A DNA stretch of 18,158 nt from JAVVTQ01 sp036653595 (GTDB lineage Bacteria > Bacillota > Clostridia > Oscillospirales > Ruminococcaceae): the NCBI GenBank assembly GCA_036653595.1, contig JAVVTQ010000031.1:1-18158 (forward strand), in the 5' to 3' direction. Shown here piece by piece: positions 14,638 through 18,158 of the stretch. Made by a program: the position numbers and the translations under genes. Positions within the stretch are counted from its first letter, which is position 1. The number at the start of each line of letters is the position of its first letter. The notes beneath the pieces are model-generated. The model saw only the letters and a list, made by a program, of their open reading frames with translations. It did no database searches and had not been told where the DNA came from.

Positions 14638-17103
14638 TTACCAGCTGCTTCCTCCGCCGCCGCCTGAACCGCCTCCTGAGAACCCGCCTCCCGAAAAACC
14701 ACCACCTCCACCGGAAAATCCACCCGAGGAGCTTTCCGGCGGTGGAGCAGAAGTCATCGAGCGACTAATGGAATTTGAAAGCATATTCAGTGCGAGTACA
14801 TTTGAAAGACCGTTTGTGTTTCCGTCAATCCACGCCGGAGGAGAATTCAGCAGGCCGTCAAATTTCTTCTCCCATATTTTGGAGACTCCCAAAACGTTTG
14901 CATACGGTAAAATATCGTAATAGTACTCGGGATTTTCCTCCAGCAACATAACAAGCTTATCCCTCTCGGCCGTCTGCAAAAAATCCTTAAATCCGGCAAT
15001 ACGTCCAATTAAGGCAGCACCATATTCTGTATAGCTTTTTAAAAAAGGGCCGGCTGAAGAGCCCATAAACATCGCAAAAGCGATTATTCCCGCCATCATT
15101 TTAGTCATGATACCGTCGCCAACGCCGGAGATGAATATGAAAAATGACACCGCAAATATCGCAGTCCCTGCCGCAATTTTCACAGCCTTCAACGCTTTGG
15201 AATCCTTAAAACGGCGGTTTTTCAACGATGAGGAAATAGTGTATACCGCAAAGCACCCAATAAGTGACGCCAACGTGGCAAAGACGCCTCCCGCAGCGCT
15301 GTAGCTGGAAGCACTGCACACTTTCAATGTTATCATCGCAAGCAACACAGGAAACCCAATCCCCAAAATCGCCGAGCGCACCGCGCTGCCTTTATCAATT
15401 AGCGCTGATTTCTTGCCTTTTGCATACATGTCCATGATCTTTTCTCGCGTTGACTTGATGGTTATGTAGAATACCTCGTCGAGATCCGTCTTGGAAACAC
15501 ATTCGCCGTCGCCTATATCAAACATCTTTTTAAACATAGATATCTCATAAGCGCGGTGTTTCGCATCAAGCTCGCTGAGCTTGTGGAGCTTGAAATTATC
15601 TTTGCCATCGCCAAACTCAATGCGCAGATGTCCTTGAGCTGCCCAGTAGTATATGAGCGAGACAACATCGCGCCCATCAATGGCAGCGTCAATAATCAAT
15701 CCCGCCTCGGCAGGATTGATGTCCTCAGGCGGATAGAACTCGACAGTTTTCACAATGCGGCGGCGCTTTGAAAAGGCAATAAATGCGACCGCAGCCGCAA
15801 GCACCGCGGCGCCAATTGCAGGAAGCGCCTTGTCCATCGGCTGTTCACGGCGCAAAAAAGCAGAGGAATCATAGCTCAAGCACAAATAAATATTGTCCGT
15901 GCTCTGCTCTTCGAGGCATTGCATTGTCGCTTTTTTACCATCAACTTTTACCGGAATGTTCAGGGCGTCATACATATCGGGATACGGAGCCTGAATGGCG
16001 CTTATTTCCGTGAACTCAACGGACGATTCATAACTGACCGACACGCTTTTGCACTCACAGTCATCGCTGTAATCAAAAATAGGAATACAAATATCCGCAA
16101 TGCCGTTGCCGGGCGCGATGTTGTACTCTTTTTCATATTCCAATTTGATATTTACAGTTTCTCCCACATAGCTTTCGAGATTGACCTCAACCATGTATTG
16201 TGAATATTGCTTCTGCCTTCCGACACCGTTTATCGTGACAAAAACATTTGTTAATTTGCTGTTGTAGTCATTTCCATAGATGTCGAAATACCTTCTGAAT
16301 TTTGCATCATTTGAATTGACCAAAATAGAGTATTCCTCTGTGGCCGCGGCATTGGCATATTCGTCCATCGAAATTTGAATGTCCGCACTGTTTATTGATA
16401 TCTCGGGCTTCCAAATCTCCGCATTGGAAAATGCGCCCTCGTTCATCTCGACCATGAGTGTAATTCCTTGGCCCGGCATCAAAGCCTCGGTGTTGCTCAC
16501 AAAAATCCTGCCGTCTTTGACCTCGTATTTTGAAAGTGAATTGCCGTCGATGCCATATTCACCATCATTTAGCTCGCATTTGCTGACTTCACACATTGGA
16601 AGAGACACAACTGCGCTCACCTTCTCAATCGGCACATCCCACTGTGTGCCAATCAGGTTCAGATAGAGATAATCATGCTCTGCATCGGTGTCGGCATAAT
16701 GCCAGAGCGTGTATTTTATGATATATGTTTTATCTCCCTTTAGCGTGAGCTCCGGGTTGCCTATTTGAATATTGCCATAGCCGTCGTATTCATACTCATC
16801 GCCGACCACCTCGACATTTTCGATGCGAATTTCTTTTTCGACATCACTGTCGGTCGGTATGTTGCGGATTATTCCGTGCTTATCCGTATTAAAAAACACG
16901 TCGATAGTTTCTGTCACATCATAGCTGCGGTCACTGTTTGCAACAATGTGTGCATCGTAGTTTTTGATGTAATAGTCGTAATTCTCAAGGCTGTAATCCT
17001 GAGCAAAAGCAATTGTGCAGGGAAAAAGCATAGCCATAAAGCTAACCGCAGATGCGACAAGAGCCGCACGTTTTGCAATTTTCATAAAACGTTTAGTTGC
17101 CAT
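14638..17103 (-). CDS. DUF2207 membrane protein with Gly-rich C-terminus
   Basis: Probable cell-surface membrane protein of the DUF2207 family, of unknown biochemical role. Of 821 residues: a signal sequence (1-34, cleavage likely after AFA); an extracellular DUF2207 domain (about 45-225); a second, diverged copy of similar pattern (about 238-415); a membrane segment (426-444) followed by basic KRRR; a cytosolic domain (about 455-570); a group of membrane segments (574-594, 602-622, 641-660, 666-683); and a conserved cytosolic motif region (NPEYYYDILPYANVLGV, 724-740). It ends in a Gly/Ser tail (791-820) closing with Trp. The family is more often about 600 residues, so the extra length fits the duplication. 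The start at 17103 lies three bases after the lemA stop, implying translational coupling. LemA and DUF2207 often sit together and may form a membrane complex. Confidence 0.85.
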   Translation of the reverse strand: MATKRFMKIAKRAALVASAVSFMAMLFPCTIAFAQDYSLENYDYYIKNYDAHIVANSDRSYDVTETIDVFFNTDKHGIIRNIPTDSDVEKEIRIENVEVVGDEYEYDGYGNIQIGNPELTLKGDKTYIIKYTLWHYADTDAEHDYLYLNLIGTQWDVPIEKVSAVVSLPMCEVSKCELNDGEYGIDGNSLSKYEVKDGRIFVSNTEALMPGQGITLMVEMNEGAFSNAEIWKPEISINSADIQISMDEYANAAATEEYSILVNSNDAKFRRYFDIYGNDYNSKLTNVFVTINGVGRQKQYSQYMVEVNLESYVGETVNIKLEYEKEYNIAPGNGIADICIPIFDYSDDCECKSVSVSYESSVEFTEISAIQAPYPDMYDALNIPVKVDGKKATMQCLEEQSTDNIYLCLSYDSSAFLRREQPMDKALPAIGAAVLAAAVAFIAFSKRRRIVKTVEFYPPEDINPAEAGLIIDAAIDGRDVVSLIYYWAAQGHLRIEFGDGKDNFKLHKLSELDAKHRAYEISMFKKMFDIGDGECVSKTDLDEVFYITIKSTREKIMDMYAKGKKSALIDKGSAVRSAILGIGFPVLLAMITLKVCSASSYSAAGGVFATLASLIGCFAVYTISSSLKNRRFKDSKALKAVKIAAGTAIFAVSFFIFISGVGDGIMTKMMAGIIAFAMFMGSSAGPFLKSYTEYGAALIGRIAGFKDFLQTAERDKLVMLLEENPEYYYDILPYANVLGVSKIWEKKFDGLLNSPPAWIDGNTNGLSNVLALNMLSNSISRSMTSAPPPESSSGGFSGGGGGFSGGGFSGGGSGGGGGSSW

Positions 17104-17106
17104 CTT

Positions 17107-17661
17107 CTAAAACTCAACTTTCACATTCTCACGCTGCTTTGTGCCCTCGACTTCAAAATATGAAACCTGCTTGAATCCAAACATCTTCGCTACGATAACA
17201 GTCGGGAATGTCTCCGTCATGACATTGAGCTGCTTTGCCGCTCCGTTATAGTACTTGCGCGACTGGGCAATTTGCTCTTCTATCCCGGAAAGCTCTGTCT
17301 GTAATCCCGTAAACTGCGTGTTAGCCTTGAGGTCAGGATACTGCTCGGCCACTGCCATCAAATTTGACAGCGCAAGCCCCAGCTGTTTTTCGCCCTCCAC
17401 CCTGTCCGTCGCGGAAGCGCTCTTGTAGGCGGTGTTGCGCAGCTCCACAACCTTTGCCAAAGTTTCGGCCTCGTGCTTTGCATAGCCCTTCACCGTCGCC
17501 ACAAGGTTAGGTATAAGGTCATAGCGCTTTTGAAAGTACACATCCATTGTAGAAAACGCCTCGGAAACCGTCGCTTTCCCTTTAACCAATCTGTTGTAAA
17601 TCAGCACAATAAACAAAGCGACAAGCGCCACTACACCCAATAATATATATAAAGCTTTCAT
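17107..17661 (-). CDS. lemA: LemA family protein
   Basis: Small membrane-anchored helical protein of the LemA family, of unknown exact function. The start chosen is the ATG at 17661, four bases after GGAGAG (17670-17665 on the minus strand). A start at 17700 would add 13 residues and overlap the upstream gene. The 184 residues comprise an N-terminal membrane anchor (3-22) followed at once by YNRLV and a cytosolic or surface helical bundle. Family signatures are RYDLIPNLVATVKGYAKHE (46-64), EQYPDLKAN (106-114), and YYNGAAKQLN (137-146) with FP(152-153). It lies 11 bases after the glyoxalase-like gene and three bases before the DUF2207 gene, so it is the middle member of the operon. Confidence 0.93.
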   Translation of the reverse strand: MKALYILLGVVALVALFIVLIYNRLVKGKATVSEAFSTMDVYFQKRYDLIPNLVATVKGYAKHEAETLAKVVELRNTAYKSASATDRVEGEKQLGLALSNLMAVAEQYPDLKANTQFTGLQTELSGIEEQIAQSRKYYNGAAKQLNVMTETFPTVIVAKMFGFKQVSYFEVEGTKQRENVKVEF

Positions 17662-17672
17662 GTTCTCTCCTT

Positions 17673-18041
17673 TTATCTTTTTGGCAAAATTTCGATCCAA
17701 TAGCCATCAGGATCTTCGATAAAGTAAATTCCCATGCTCTTGTTTTCGTGGCAGATACAGCCCATTTTTTCATGAAGCGCGTGAGCCGCAGTTATATCGT
17801 CTGCGATAAATGCTATGTGCGACTCGTTGTCGCCAAGCTCATAGCTTCCTTTCTTGTCGCGCAGCCATGTCAGCTCCAGCTGAAAATCGGTGGCTTCATT
17901 TCCCAGAAAAGCCAGCGAAAAGCTGCCGTCCTCAGCCTGCTTTCTGCGCAATGGGGAAAGCCCCAGCGCTTTAGAATAAAACTGCTCTGACCGCTCGAGG
18001 TCAATTACGTTGATATTGCAGTGTGCCATCTTAAAAGTCAT
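17673..18041 (-). CDS. glyoxalase I-like VOC metalloenzyme
   Basis: VOC-superfamily protein closely resembling lactoylglutathione lyase (glyoxalase I), which detoxifies methylglyoxal as a thiol hemithioacetal. In 122 residues the four expected metal ligands are in place: His7 (MAHCN), Glu56 (QLELT), His75 (ESHIAF) and Glu117 (YWIEIL). This matches the short bacterial form that is activated by nickel or cobalt. EDPDGYWIE (109-117) is the classical signature. The start ATG at 18041 follows CCTCCT (18048-18053; AGGAGG on the minus strand) by six bases, and the promoter is repeat copy 2 (18075-18106). It is first in an operon with lemA and the DUF2207 gene. Clostridia usually lack glutathione, so the thiol may be different. 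Other VOC functions cannot be excluded. Confidence 0.8.
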   Translation of the reverse strand: MTFKMAHCNINVIDLERSEQFYSKALGLSPLRRKQAEDGSFSLAFLGNEATDFQLELTWLRDKKGSYELGDNESHIAFIADDITAAHALHEKMGCICHENKSMGIYFIEDPDGYWIEILPKR

Positions 18042-18074
18042 ATTAGGCCTCCTAAATGATAAAATCTATTATAT

Positions 18075-18106
18075 ATTATACCACAATTTCTATCGCGAAG
18101 CGATAG
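18075..18106 (-). repeat. promoter-bearing palindromic repeat, copy 2
   Basis: Exact reverse complement of 13163-13194. On the minus strand it reads as a hairpin CTATCGC-TTC-GCGATAG, then AAATTGTGG and TATAAT (18080-18075), about 34 bases upstream of the glyoxalase-like ATG, so it probably acts as that operon's promoter. Beyond it (18107-18142) lie further palindromic, GAAGC/GCTTC-rich bases that look like more of the same repeat family, cut by the window edge. Confidence 0.8.
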
Positions 18107-18158
18107 GCGCGGCAAAGCCACAGAGCGAAGCGCAGCTTCGGCAAATTGATGATAAAAC

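Noticed and set aside
17662..17700. Upstream ATG for lemA (13 extra residues)
   Set aside because: It would overlap the glyoxalase-like gene and precede the good ribosome site. The family normally starts just before the membrane anchor.

Overview
The window looks like a chromosomal segment from a Clostridia-type member of the Bacillota. The evidence is strong GGAGG-like ribosome binding sites, TTG starts, extended -10 promoters (TGnTATAAT), many intrinsic terminators, and gene families common in anaerobic gut Firmicutes (GPH symporter, HutC-type GntR regulator, a LemA/DUF2207 pair, an ABC permease with a long coiled coil). No phage, IS, CRISPR, tRNA or rRNA was found. The species cannot be named from this sequence alone.

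Layout. (1) 24-2395: a two-gene operon with a 4-base overlap, encoding a prolyl-iminopeptidase-like alpha/beta hydrolase and a GPH-family sugar/cation symporter, ended by a terminator at 2422-2468. (2) 2800-3618: an unrecognised polytopic membrane protein with its own near-consensus promoter. (3) 3619-3900: a structured intergenic stretch whose minus strand ends in a very good intrinsic terminator. (4) 3901-7669: a three-gene cluster, hypB, then an 892-residue flavin/iron-sulfur oxidoreductase, then hypA. It carries the nickel-delivery half of the hydrogenase maturation system but no hypC, D, E or F. (5) 7944-8883: a CorA-type divalent cation channel. (6) 9074-12970: an ABC ATPase and a 1063-residue FtsX/MacB-type permease. 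(7) 13227-13595: a short hypothetical protein. (8) 13828-14550: a GntR/HutC regulator with no obvious partner. (9) On the minus strand, 18041-14638: an operon of glyoxalase I-like protein, LemA, and a DUF2207 membrane protein with an apparently duplicated extracellular domain.

How the parts relate. HypB and HypA together deliver nickel to a metalloenzyme, and the oxidoreductase between them probably supplies or uses electrons in a linked process. No nickel enzyme lies beside them, although the VOC protein at the right end has the ligand pattern of the bacterial glyoxalase I that is classically nickel-activated. CorA adds metal transport. These links are inference.

The most striking non-coding observation is a 32-base element, a hairpin plus extended -10 promoter. 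It occurs twice in exact inverted orientation (13163-13194 and 18075-18106), in each case just upstream of a gene and pointing inward. The strongest candidates for new biology are this promoter-bearing repeat, the hypB-oxidoreductase-hypA cluster, and the structured minus-strand intergenic RNA candidate at about 3620-3806.
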